Positions 1 to 7,065 of a DNA stretch of 10,135 nt are shown one piece after another. The translations under genes were made by a program, and so were the position numbers. The DNA lies in contig JAAYRM010000116.1 of NCBI GenBank assembly GCA_012518745.1, forward strand, positions 1 through 10,135, given 5' to 3'. Source of the stretch: Tissierellia bacterium. Lineage in GTDB: Bacteria > Bacillota > Clostridia > Tissierellales > Tepidimicrobiaceae. Each line of letters opens with the position of its first letter. Within the stretch, counting starts at the first letter, position 1. Under the pieces are notes generated by a model, which saw only the letters and a program-made list of their open reading frames with translations, did no database searches and had not been told where the DNA came from.

Positions 1-25
1 CGCTCCTTGAATAGGAATTCTTCAA
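1..25 (-). CDS. 5' end of an unidentified leftward gene (partial)
   Basis: A strong Shine-Dalgarno site (AGGAGG on the minus strand, 32-37) lies 6 nt before a TTG codon at 23-25. The frame stays open to the window edge and gives only MKNSYSRS, too little to identify. A TATAAT-like -10 lies at 63-68, but no good -35 is visible. The gene would be divergent from the DUF4364 gene. The start is inferred mainly from the ribosome-binding site, so this could be a chance match. Confidence 0.42.
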
Positions 26-217
26 TATATCCCTCCTCTCATTCATACCTTTCATTCATATTATTATAATTTATTCTTAAATCCTCTTTATATTACTGAG
101 ACTTAAAATACATATATAATATAGTGACATTCCAAAAATAAATAGTTATTACAACGGTAGTCCGATTAATTATTGTTAAGAGGGGGTTTGCAATAGCCAA
201 TAACAGAATAAGGATAA

Positions 218-246
218 TTTCCATCATCCCTTTTATATGCTATAAT
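218..246 (+). promoter_or_regulatory. Probable sigma-A promoter of the DUF4364 gene
   Basis: An extended -10 (TGCTATAAT, hexamer at 241-246) is preceded at 17 bp by TTTCCA (218-223), which matches four of six -35 consensus bases. Transcription would start near 252, about 27 nt before the ATG. The rest of 26-217 is AT-rich, and I see no gene or convincing structure in it. Confidence 0.55.
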
Positions 247-278
247 CTAATAAAATATATTATCCAAGGGGTGCAAAG

Positions 279-827
279 ATGTTCACAGAAAATACCGAGG
301 AACTAGCTCAAAACAAATTGATATTATTATACATTATAGATCAATCCAATACTCCAATGGGAAATCAAGAGATTATAGAATTCATAATGGAAGACAATTA
401 TATGAATTATTTTTTGATACAGGAATACCTCAGGGAACTAGTGGAATCGAAACTTCTAAGGGAGGTAGAAGGGGATGATGATAAGGCCTATATATTATCG
501 AATGAAGGCAAGGTTATACTTTCCTATTTTGAGGGCAGAATCGATGATAAAATTCGAAAAGAGATATTGGATAAGTTCTCCAGGTTTGGAAAACATCAAG
601 AGAAGACCGCTCGAATCATAGGCGAATATCACGAGGGGGGCGACGAGGGATATATTGCCAACCTGAAATTAATAGATAAGCACAATATCATGCTGAGCCT
701 GTCCATTACAGTGCCCACAGCTGAACAGGCTAAAACCATATGCAGTATATGGAAGGATAATCCGGAACATCTATATGAGGCACTATTCGGCATATTAGTC
801 GATGGCCCCAGATTCATTGAGGATTAG
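279..827 (+). CDS. DUF4364 family protein, winged-helix DNA-binding type
   Basis: This 182-residue protein resembles the DUF4364 family of Clostridia, small cytoplasmic proteins thought to be transcription regulators but without a settled function. Residues about 1-80 look like a winged helix-turn-helix: helices around ELAQNKLILLYIID, NQEIIEFIME and YFLIQEYLRELVESKLL, then a beta wing (LREVEGDDDKAYILSNEG). Residues about 88-108 form a charged helix, and 110-180 an alpha/beta C-terminal domain containing NLKLIDKHNIMLSLSITVP. There is no signal peptide or membrane segment. The ATG start is supported by AAGGGGTG at 266-273, 5 nt upstream. The last 33 nt overlap the convergent propeller gene, and no terminator is seen after it. 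The family assignment is from sequence feel, not a search; the DNA target is unknown. Confidence 0.8.
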   Translation: MFTENTEELAQNKLILLYIIDQSNTPMGNQEIIEFIMEDNYMNYFLIQEYLRELVESKLLREVEGDDDKAYILSNEGKVILSYFEGRIDDKIRKEILDKFSRFGKHQEKTARIIGEYHEGGDEGYIANLKLIDKHNIMLSLSITVPTAEQAKTICSIWKDNPEHLYEALFGILVDGPRFIED

Positions 828-1733
828 TACCCCATTAGGCCCTTTCCCCACCTCAATGCTATCGATTATCCTATCGGTGTCTATATCGAATATGATAAGC
901 CTATTGGATGACAGATTGGTTATGATGAGTATATTCTCGCCATTCCACTCTACCCTATTGGGCATCCCGGATAAGTAGGTCTTATTCAGTATATTGCCTT
1001 CCCTCATATCCATTCTATATAGATATCCATCGCTGATCCCGGTTGTAAATACCAGTTCACATCCATTTATTTTGATCATGGAATTGAATATTCCATTGAA
1101 ATCCATACTTTCCCGTATTTTGAAACGCCTTCTATCCATAATGGAAATATTGCTTATGCTATCCGTACCATCATCTATAATCGATAATATATAGATATAT
1201 TCCCCTTCCAATATGATACCAATTGGGCTATGTTTCAACTTAATAACCCTATTTTTCCGCTGTAATAGGTCTATTACATGGATACTATGGGAATTGCTAT
1301 TGGCCACATATAGTTTAACGCATTCCCTATCAATTTCCATATCTATAGGTTTTTCGCCTACTGATATACCCTGAGCTAGAGTGAAGGTTTGCTTTTCTAT
1401 AATGGATATGGAATTGGAATCGCTATTGACCGTCATTATATTGCCCAGATAGGATTTGATACGGATGGGATAACTTCCTACATATAGGATATCTGCTATC
1501 TCCATCCTATTGATATCTATTTTAAAGATCGAGTTATCGTATATATTAGCACAGTATATATACCCATCCCCATCATAGAGCAAATCATAGGGCCCAATAG
1601 AATCCGTACCATTTAAAATATTCCCCCCCTGCCTGAGGTTCATGGTACGTAGAATCCTTCTATCCGCTAGATCTATAAAGGACAATGTATCATCTTCAGT
1701 ATTAGCTACCACCACCTTATTATTCGAAAACAA
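795..1733 (-). CDS. YVTN/YncE-like beta-propeller repeat protein, apparently cytoplasmic
   Basis: The 312-residue product is almost entirely made of about 40-residue blades of the type VxVANxxxxSIxxIDxxxxxxxxxIxxGxxP. Seven can be counted, at roughly 6-33, 57-88, 98-129, 140-170, 179-213, 226-258 and 267-300. The clearest are KLYVANSNSHSIHVIDL and NILIITNLSSNRLIIFDI. Such proteins are usually binding scaffolds, and I see no catalytic motif. Unlike many YVTN proteins it has no signal peptide; blade one starts at residue 6. The start is TTG (1731-1733): an in-frame TAG lies just upstream, and a G-rich segment (AGAGGTGGGG, 1741-1750) serves as a modest ribosome-binding site. It follows the small basic gene by 78 bp on the same strand and probably shares its transcript. 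Its 3' end overlaps the DUF4364 gene by 33 nt. The ligand is unknown. Confidence 0.8.
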   Translation of the reverse strand: MFSNNKVVVANTEDDTLSFIDLADRRILRTMNLRQGGNILNGTDSIGPYDLLYDGDGYIYCANIYDNSIFKIDINRMEIADILYVGSYPIRIKSYLGNIMTVNSDSNSISIIEKQTFTLAQGISVGEKPIDMEIDRECVKLYVANSNSHSIHVIDLLQRKNRVIKLKHSPIGIILEGEYIYILSIIDDGTDSISNISIMDRRRFKIRESMDFNGIFNSMIKINGCELVFTTGISDGYLYRMDMREGNILNKTYLSGMPNRVEWNGENILIITNLSSNRLIIFDIDTDRIIDSIEVGKGPNGVLILNESGAID

Positions 1734-1811
1734 GATATCACCCCACCTCTATCATATATACATCAATCTATGCTATATGATGGATTTAGGTGATAGAAAG
1801 TTCAGAAATCC

Positions 1812-2033
1812 TTATCTATTAAAAATTCTTCTTATCAACACCGATCTATCTATTTCTAGATTTCGTCTCTTGATCTCTATTATCAGTTGATTTACCATAT
1901 GTTTTCTCTTTTCATATCTCAGACGATTTCTATATCTAGAGATATTCTTTAATCTATCCATTTCCCTTATCGTACAATCCATCAACTGTTCATCCGTTAA
2001 ATTGATGTAGGGATATAGTTTGATATCACTCAT
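1812..2033 (-). CDS. Small basic protein of unknown function
   Basis: I do not recognise this 73-residue protein. It begins MSDIKLYPYINLTDEQLMDC and then runs as a largely helical, strongly basic stretch. I count 18 Lys/Arg against 10 Asp/Glu, most basic residues falling between 23 and 73 (for example RYRNRLRYEKRKH at 33-45). It has a single Cys and no signal peptide or membrane segment. The ATG is well supported by AGGGGG (2041-2046), 7 nt upstream. A folC terminator T-run ends only 3 nt before this ribosome-binding site, so there is no room for a separate promoter after it; expression needs read-through or a promoter inside the palindrome or folC. Binding to nucleic acid would fit the charge, but that is a guess. 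Confidence 0.65.
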   Translation of the reverse strand: MSDIKLYPYINLTDEQLMDCTIREMDRLKNISRYRNRLRYEKRKHMVNQLIIEIKRRNLEIDRSVLIRRIFNR

Positions 2034-2049
2034 GGCATAGCCCCCTAAT

Positions 2050-2090
2050 AAAAAAACCTTCTATAGAATATATATATATTCTATAGAAGG
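2050..2090 (-). terminator. Rho-independent terminator of the valS-folC operon
   Basis: A perfect 34-nt palindrome (2057-2090, outer arm CCTTCTATAGAA, AT-rich centre) is followed on the minus strand by seven T residues (2056-2050). It begins 11 nt after the folC stop codon. The T-run occurs on one side only, so it is directional. It also sits directly before the ribosome-binding site of the small basic gene. Confidence 0.9.
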
Positions 2091-2101
2091 GTCATATATG
2101 A

Positions 2102-3397
2102 TTAATAGCTTTCCAGCAATATCCTTCTCACATCCCCTATCAGGTATAGGGAGCCCCCGAATACTATTAGATCATCCTCATTCGCCAAGCGATATGCCTT
2201 TGCAATCGCCTTTTCTATATCCTGTTCTATATAAGTGTTTATATTATACCCATTTAATTTCTTCGCTAGGGATACCGCCTCCATCTTCCTAGGCATATCT
2301 ACCTCGGTAACGACAACCTCATCGGCCAACGGTATTATCGTCTCTATTATATGGTCTATATCCTTATCCTTTAAAATGCCAATCCCCAGGATCAACCTAT
2401 TATATTTAAATCCTTTCAAACTATCTACTAGGGTCTGGACGCCCTGAAGATTATGAGCCCCATCGATTAAAAAGGTGGGATTCCTTCTTAATATCTCCAG
2501 CCTGCCTTTCCATCGAGCCTTTTCCAACCCAGCTCTGATCTGCCCATCATCTATATCTATTAGGCCCTTATCTCTAAGGGTGAATAGGGTCATCAAAGCT
2601 AAGGAGGCATTATATATCTGATGCTTCCCGATTAAACCGATCTTAAAGTCCTCGTATAGGGTATCTTCATATAGGAAATCAAATCTTCCCCCACTTTCAC
2701 CTAATTCCCTTATATGAATATTGTCCATCGGGTACTCTATCAGTTCAGCCAACTGCTCTGAACATACCTGCCTTATGATCCTGCGTGCCTCTTTCTGCTG
2801 TGGATATGTTATAACCAGGCCTTTCCTCTTTATTATGCCTGCCTTTTCATAGGCAATCATCTCCAATGTATTCCCTAGAACATCTATGTGATCGTAATCT
2901 ATAGTGGTAATAACAGAGGCCAGGGATTCCTCTATAATATTAGTGGAATCTGCCCTACCACCCAGCCCCACCTCTAGTACAACATAATCCGGTTCCTCTT
3001 CACTAAAGTATACAAATGCTATGGTTGTAACTATCTCAAACGTGGTGGGATGTTCATACCCTTCGGCAACCATAATTTTTATCTTATCCTTAATTCTTTT
3101 TGTTATTTCAGCCAACCTCTCGTCGGGTATATCCTCACCATTGATGGATATCCTTTCATTGAACCTCTCCAGATAGGGTGAAATAAAGAGTCCTACATCA
3201 TATCCCGCTTCCTTCAATGCTGCGGTTAAATAGGATGAAGTTGAACCCTTTCCATTGGTCCCAGCTATATGTATATACCTTCCGTCTAAATGAGGGTTCC
3301 CAAGCAGCTCCAATAATTTGCCAATCACCTCAAGCCCCAACCTCGAACCAAACTTTTCCTTATCGTTTATATAATTTAAAGCTTCCGTATAGTTCAA
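2102..3397 (-). CDS. folC: Folylpolyglutamate synthase / dihydrofolate synthase
   Basis: This cytoplasmic ATP-dependent ligase of the Mur ligase superfamily adds glutamate to dihydropteroate and/or to folates, giving polyglutamated folate. Visible motifs in 431 residues are the P-loop GTNGKGS (46-52), SPYLERFNERI (73-83), EVGLGGRADSTN (142-153), YEKAGIIK (183-190, its Lys being the usual carbamylated residue), GKHQIYNA (257-264), WKGRLE (296-301), DGAHN (312-316) and FGGSLYLIG (413-421). Length is normal for the family. The start is TTG (3395-3397), supported by GAGGC at 3404-3408, 6 nt upstream. It follows valS by 73 bp, an order also known from Bacillus, so the valS T-box should govern it. 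An extended -10 in the gap may give some independent expression. Whether it has both activities or only the polyglutamate one cannot be told from these motifs. Confidence 0.96.
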   Translation of the reverse strand: MNYTEALNYINDKEKFGSRLGLEVIGKLLELLGNPHLDGRYIHIAGTNGKGSTSSYLTAALKEAGYDVGLFISPYLERFNERISINGEDIPDERLAEITKRIKDKIKIMVAEGYEHPTTFEIVTTIAFVYFSEEEPDYVVLEVGLGGRADSTNIIEESLASVITTIDYDHIDVLGNTLEMIAYEKAGIIKRKGLVITYPQQKEARRIIRQVCSEQLAELIEYPMDNIHIRELGESGGRFDFLYEDTLYEDFKIGLIGKHQIYNASLALMTLFTLRDKGLIDIDDGQIRAGLEKARWKGRLEILRRNPTFLIDGAHNLQGVQTLVDSLKGFKYNRLILGIGILKDKDIDHIIETIIPLADEVVVTEVDMPRKMEAVSLAKKLNGYNINTYIEQDIEKAIAKAYRLANEDDLIVFGGSLYLIGDVRRILLESY

Positions 3398-3433
3398 ATT
3401 ATCGCCTCATCTTTCATCATATCTTCATTATGG

Positions 3434-3442
3434 ATTATAGCA
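3434..3442 (-). promoter_or_regulatory. Possible extended -10 promoter for folC
   Basis: The minus strand reads TGCTATAAT, a perfect extended -10 and identical to the one before the DUF4364 gene. It lies about 37 nt before the folC start. The -35 position falls in the G-rich arm of the adjacent hairpin and does not resemble TTGACA, so activity would rest on the extended -10 alone. Confidence 0.35.
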
Positions 3443-3465
3443 TTGGGGTGGGTTGCCACCCCAAT
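3442..3465 (-). repeat. Intergenic hairpin between valS and folC
   Basis: A perfect 10-bp inverted repeat with a 4-nt loop (ATTGGGGTGG / CCACCCCAAT) begins 5 nt after the valS stop. It is very GC-rich for this region. No T-run follows on either strand, so it is not a normal intrinsic terminator. It may stabilise or mark a processing point in the valS-folC mRNA, or cause partial termination. Confidence 0.7.
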
Positions 3466-3470
3466 ATCTA

Positions 3471-6113
3471 TTATTTGGCCCTTAAACCTTCAAGCCTCTC
3501 AACAACCCTATTCATCATATCCATATATTTCTTTTCCTTTTCCCTTTCACCATCCACCACATCTTTAGGTGCCTTGTTTACAAAATTCTCATTGGAAAGT
3601 TTACCCCTTACCCTTTTAATCTCACCTTCCAATTTTTCCTTCTCCTTCTCAAGCCTATCTATTTCCTTATCATAATCTATTAAATCCCTCAACGGTATGA
3701 AGATCTCACATTTATCCAATACGACGGATAGATTATCATCGCCTATGGCAGATTTATCCTCCAATATGGTTATCTCTGAGGCGTTGGATAGATTTATAAA
3801 ATAACTTCTACCATAATCCAATACTTCTCTTACACCCCTATCTTGGGTTACGCATAGTAACGGGGCTTTTCTAGATGGAGCTATATTCATCTTCTGCCTT
3901 GCATTTCTTATCCCCTTAATAGCCTCCATTATATATGCCATCTGCTTCTCCACCTGTGGGTAGTAACTATCTTCACTATAGACGGGCCAGTCACTCACCA
4001 TAAGAGCCTCTTTCCTTTTAGGGAGATGTTGCCATATCTCCTCGGTTATAAAGGGCATAAATGGATGCAAGAGCTTTAATATATTTTCCAATACATGTAA
4101 TAATACATTAACCGCAGTTCCCTTGCTTTCAATATCCTCTCCATATAACCTAGGCTTTACCATCTCAATATACCAATCGCAATATTCCTCCCAGATAAAC
4201 TCATATACCTTTTGGGCGGCCATACCTATCTCATATCTATCCAGATTTTCCGTCGCCTCCTTGATCACCGTATTCATCCTAGATAATATCCATCTATCCT
4301 CTTCTTTTAAAGCGCCCAAGTCATTCCGCAGCAATTCTTCATCCAAATTCATCAACACGAATCTAGTTGCATTCCATAGCTTATTGGCGAAGTTCCTATT
4401 GGCCTCCACCCTTTCCATATAAAACCTCATATCATTTCCAGGGGTATTCCCTGTAACCAAGGTAAATCTCAGGGCATCTGCACCATATTCATCGATTACC
4501 TCCAATGGATCTATACCATTGCCCAATGACTTACTCATCTTTCTTCCCTGCGAATCCTTTATAAGCCCTGTCAAGAATACATCCTTAAATGGTATTTCAC
4601 CCATCTGTTCTATGCTGGAGAATACCATTCTTACTACCCAGAAGAATATAATATCATACCCCGTAACCAACACATCTGTTGGGAAAAAATATCTTATATC
4701 TTCGGTATCCTCTGGCCAACCCAAAGTAGAGAAGGGCCAAAGCGCAGACGAGAACCAGGTGTCCAGGGTGTCTGGATCCTGATAGATATCGCTGCTATCG
4801 CATTTAGTACATCTATCGGGTTCCTCCCTCGATACCATTACCTCATCACAATCCCGACAATAATAGACAGGCAATCTATGTCCCCACCAAAGCTGCCTAG
4901 AAATACACCAATCCCTGATATTTTCTAGCCAATGGGCATATACCCTCCCAAATCTACCCGGTACAAAATTCAATTCATTCTTATAATAGGCTTCTAGAGC
5001 TGGTTTCGCTAAATCCGCCATCCTTACAAACCATTGCTTGGATATCAGCGGTTCCGCTACGGTTTTGCATCTCTCACAATGCCCTATGCTATTTTCGTGC
5101 TCCTTTATGTCCACTAAATAATCTTCTTTCTTTAGATCCTCAACAATCTTTTTCCTAGCTTCATACCTATCTAATCCATTATATACTCCACCATTTTCAT
5201 TGATTGTGGCATCCTCATTCAATATGAGGCATTGATCCAGTCCATGCCTATGGCCTATATCGAAATCATTTGGATCATGGGAGGGTGTTATCTTCACCGC
5301 TCCAGTACCAAATTCCATCTCTACATATTCATCCGCAATTATGGGTATCTCTCTGTTTAATAGCGGCAATATGGCCGTCTTTCCTATCAGATCATAGTAC
5401 CTACTATCCTCAGGATTAACCGCAATAGCCAGATCCCCCAGTATGGTTTCCGGCCTGGTAGTAGCTATGGTTACATAATCATCTTCGCCTTTGATTGGGT
5501 ATCTAATATGCCAGATATGGCCCATGGATTCCTCGTGCTCTACCTCAGCATCGGAAATAGCGGTCCTGCAATTTGGGCACCAATTTATAATCCTATCTCC
5601 CCTATATATTAAATCCTTTTCATATAATCTAATAAACACTTCCTCAACTGCATTGCTAAGCCCCTCATCTAATGTGAATTTTTCTCTACTCCAATCACAG
5701 GATACGCCTAGCTTCTTAAGCTGATTGTTTATCCTACCACCATATTTTCTAGTCCATTCCCAGGCCTCTTCAATAAATGCCTCCCTACCCAACTCATCCT
5801 TAGATCTACCTTCACCCTTGAGCTTTTCAACTACCCTAGCCTCTGTAGATATACTAGCATGATCCGTACCCGGCTGCCATAAGGCCTCATATCCCTCCAT
5901 CCTCTTCCATCTTATGAGGATATCCTGAATGGTATTATTCAGTGCATGCCCCATATGTAGTTCACCGGTAACATTTGGTGGGGGCATCATTATGGTATAG
6001 GGCTCTTTAGCCTCATCTACCTCCGCTCTAAAATATCCCCCTTCATTCCAAAAACTATATAATCTATCTTCAAAATCTTTTGGATTGTAGGTCTTAGGTA
6101 AATTCTTAGCCAT
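3471..6113 (-). CDS. valS: Valine--tRNA ligase
   Basis: This class I aminoacyl-tRNA synthetase charges tRNA-Val and edits mischarged threonine. The 880-residue length is typical. Catalytic motifs are PPPNVTGELHMGH (44-56, HIGH-type) and KMSKS (525-529). The CP1 editing domain shows TTRPETILGD (218-227) and THR-editing-type ITPSHDPNDFD (275-285). Cysteine pairs CPNC (179-182), CERC (346-349), CRDC (419-422) and CTKC (435-438) suggest zinc-knuckle segments. DTWFSSALWPFSTLGWP (451-467) is characteristic of ValRS. The anticodon-binding domain follows, and the C terminus (about 813-880, EIDRLEKEKEKLEGEIKRVR) is the coiled-coil arm seen in ValRS. The ATG is supported by AGGAGG (6122-6127), 8 nt upstream. 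Transcription is controlled by the T-box leader before it; folC is downstream. Confidence 0.98.
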   Translation of the reverse strand: MAKNLPKTYNPKDFEDRLYSFWNEGGYFRAEVDEAKEPYTIMMPPPNVTGELHMGHALNNTIQDILIRWKRMEGYEALWQPGTDHASISTEARVVEKLKGEGRSKDELGREAFIEEAWEWTRKYGGRINNQLKKLGVSCDWSREKFTLDEGLSNAVEEVFIRLYEKDLIYRGDRIINWCPNCRTAISDAEVEHEESMGHIWHIRYPIKGEDDYVTIATTRPETILGDLAIAVNPEDSRYYDLIGKTAILPLLNREIPIIADEYVEMEFGTGAVKITPSHDPNDFDIGHRHGLDQCLILNEDATINENGGVYNGLDRYEARKKIVEDLKKEDYLVDIKEHENSIGHCERCKTVAEPLISKQWFVRMADLAKPALEAYYKNELNFVPGRFGRVYAHWLENIRDWCISRQLWWGHRLPVYYCRDCDEVMVSREEPDRCTKCDSSDIYQDPDTLDTWFSSALWPFSTLGWPEDTEDIRYFFPTDVLVTGYDIIFFWVVRMVFSSIEQMGEIPFKDVFLTGLIKDSQGRKMSKSLGNGIDPLEVIDEYGADALRFTLVTGNTPGNDMRFYMERVEANRNFANKLWNATRFVLMNLDEELLRNDLGALKEEDRWILSRMNTVIKEATENLDRYEIGMAAQKVYEFIWEEYCDWYIEMVKPRLYGEDIESKGTAVNVLLHVLENILKLLHPFMPFITEEIWQHLPKRKEALMVSDWPVYSEDSYYPQVEKQMAYIMEAIKGIRNARQKMNIAPSRKAPLLCVTQDRGVREVLDYGRSYFINLSNASEITILEDKSAIGDDNLSVVLDKCEIFIPLRDLIDYDKEIDRLEKEKEKLEGEIKRVRGKLSNENFVNKAPKDVVDGEREKEKKYMDMMNRVVERLEGLRAK

Positions 6114-6140
6114 TTTTAATTCCTCCTCTTAATAGTATGA

Positions 6141-6171
6141 GAGCTCCTCATCCAAAAAGGACGAAGAGCTC
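6141..6171 (-). terminator. T-box terminator hairpin, U-poor
   Basis: In the minus-strand RNA, GAGCTCTTCGTCC pairs with GGATGAGGAGCTC around a five-U loop, giving 13 continuous base pairs. Two of them are G-U and would be A-C mismatches on the other strand. Its 5' arm overlaps the antiterminator. What follows is TCATACTATT rather than a U-run, which is weak for an intrinsic terminator. Confidence 0.8.
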
Positions 6172-6386
6172 ATTCGTGGTACCACCTTAATTCCATAGAT
6201 TATTCTATCTATAGCACTTAAATATCATAACGGATTTATCCGTTCAAACCTACTCATGTTTTCAGCCTGAATTCTCAGAAGCTACCTTCGATAATCATTG
6301 CCTAAAAGGTCTTTCAGCCTATGGACCTTCTCTCTACGCAGGATAATTACCTACTCCTCTTCTTCAGCGAATTATACAATTGTTAG
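6141..6386 (-). promoter_or_regulatory. T-box riboswitch (valine-specific) in the valS leader
   Basis: The leader senses uncharged tRNA-Val by codon-anticodon pairing and by pairing with the tRNA 3' end. The T-box core AAGGTGGTACCACGA lies at 6174-6188. Its UGGU bulge matches an ACCA tail, as expected for tRNA-Val with discriminator A. AAGG and ACGAA can pair with TTCGT and CCTT in the 5' terminator arm to form the antiterminator. Stem I carries an AGTA motif in its 5' strand, and the opposing strand presents GTA (6283-6285), a Val codon, between the helix TAATTA/TGATTA and the helix GAAG/CTTC. A stem III-like hairpin lies at 6229-6244 (AACGGA / TCCGTT). The leader runs about 270 nt from the predicted start near 6385 to the valS ATG. 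Confidence 0.95.
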
Positions 6387-6391
6387 TAAAT

Positions 6392-6419
6392 ATTATATAT
6401 ATAATATCTTTTTTGTCAA
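6392..6419 (-). promoter_or_regulatory. Sigma-A promoter of the valS-folC operon
   Basis: TTGACA (6414-6419) and TATAAT (6392-6397) are both perfect consensus hexamers on the minus strand, with a 16-bp spacer. The -35 begins 13 nt after the pgsA stop codon, and no terminator separates the two genes. Confidence 0.88.
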
Positions 6420-6432
6420 ATTAAATACTCCA

Positions 6433-6990
6433 TTACCCCGTACTACGATTTTGTTCTCGCATATAAAGGTATATTATTAGATAGTTTAAAAAAGCTATTA
6501 TATTCAGTATTACCATAGCCAGGAACAATATCCTCACCACCGTGGGACGCATCCTCAGTATAACCGATAGTATTGAAGCATAGAAGAATATCGTAGCAGC
6601 CTTTCCAAATCTATTAGATGGTAGTACCTGGTTCTCCTTGGCAAAATATAATATAAGGCCACCGAGGATCATTACTATTTCCTTTAGCCCAATAATCAAT
6701 AGAATCCAATGGGGTATCAATTCTGCCATGGTAAAACTAATTAGAACAGCAAATGTCATAAGTTTATCAGCAAGCGGATCCAATACCGCACCCACATCCG
6801 TAGCCTGATCATATCTTCTAGCTATATGTCCATCCAGAACATCGGTAATTCCAGCTAAAATAAAGGCAGTTCCGGCATAAACCAATCTCTCTTTTCCAGA
6901 AGAATAGAATAGATATAGATATATCGGTACTAAAACAATTCTAAATACAGTCAGTATATTGGGTATGGTCATATTTAATCTTCTCTTCAA
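6433..6990 (-). CDS. pgsA: CDP-diacylglycerol--glycerol-3-phosphate 3-phosphatidyltransferase
   Basis: This integral membrane enzyme joins CDP-diacylglycerol and glycerol 3-phosphate into phosphatidylglycerol phosphate, the committed step to phosphatidylglycerol. The CDP-alcohol phosphotransferase signature is complete: D50, D53, G54, A57, R58, G67, D71 and D75 in DVLDGHIARRY...GAVLDPLAD. The N terminus contains the typical TIPNILTVFRI, and there are several hydrophobic segments, at about 15-30, 38-50, 78-112, 130-148 and 150-178. At 185 residues the length is normal. The start is taken as TTG (6988-6990) because GGGGAG (6999-7004) stands 8 nt upstream; the internal ATG at residue 7 has only a weak A/G-rich site. 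The gene is divergent from the lipoprotein gene, with 75 bp between them. The exact alcohol acceptor is inferred from family resemblance. Confidence 0.93.
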   Translation of the reverse strand: MKRRLNMTIPNILTVFRIVLVPIYLYLFYSSGKERLVYAGTAFILAGITDVLDGHIARRYDQATDVGAVLDPLADKLMTFAVLISFTMAELIPHWILLIIGLKEIVMILGGLILYFAKENQVLPSNRFGKAATIFFYASILSVILRMRPTVVRILFLAMVILNIIAFLNYLIIYLYMREQNRSTG

Positions 6991-7030
6991 TAAAACTACT
7001 CCCCTTCTGTCACCTAATCGTAGGAACTGA

Positions 7031-7054
7031 ATAATATAATTATATATTATTATA
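7031..7054. promoter_or_regulatory. AT-rich divergent promoter region of pgsA and the lipoprotein gene
   Basis: TATAAT occurs on the plus strand at 7035-7040 and on the minus strand at 7039-7044 and 7049-7054. I cannot pair any of them with a convincing -35, so the actual promoter for either gene is unresolved. Both must lie in or near this 75-bp gap because it is the only non-coding DNA between the two starts. Confidence 0.3.
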
Positions 7055-7065
7055 GGAGGGATACG

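Noticed and set aside
26..217. Regulatory RNA or small gene in the left intergenic region
   Set aside because: AT-rich, with only a tiny CGG/CCG stem near 155-164. AGAGGGGG at 179-186 is followed by TTG CAA TAG, so no frame opens.
1748..1784. Hairpin between the small basic gene and the propeller (ATCATATA / TATATGAT)
   Set aside because: Only 8 AT-only pairs with a 15-nt loop, slightly better on the wrong strand and without a T-run; easily expected in AT-rich DNA.
2057..2090. 34-nt palindrome as an operator or attachment site
   Set aside because: Position just after folC plus a one-sided seven-T run is explained by an intrinsic terminator; no integrase or second copy is seen.
6991..7065. 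Thiamine, FMN or other riboswitch before the lipoprotein gene
   Set aside because: The gap is only 75 bp and shared with the pgsA start; no conserved aptamer core is present.
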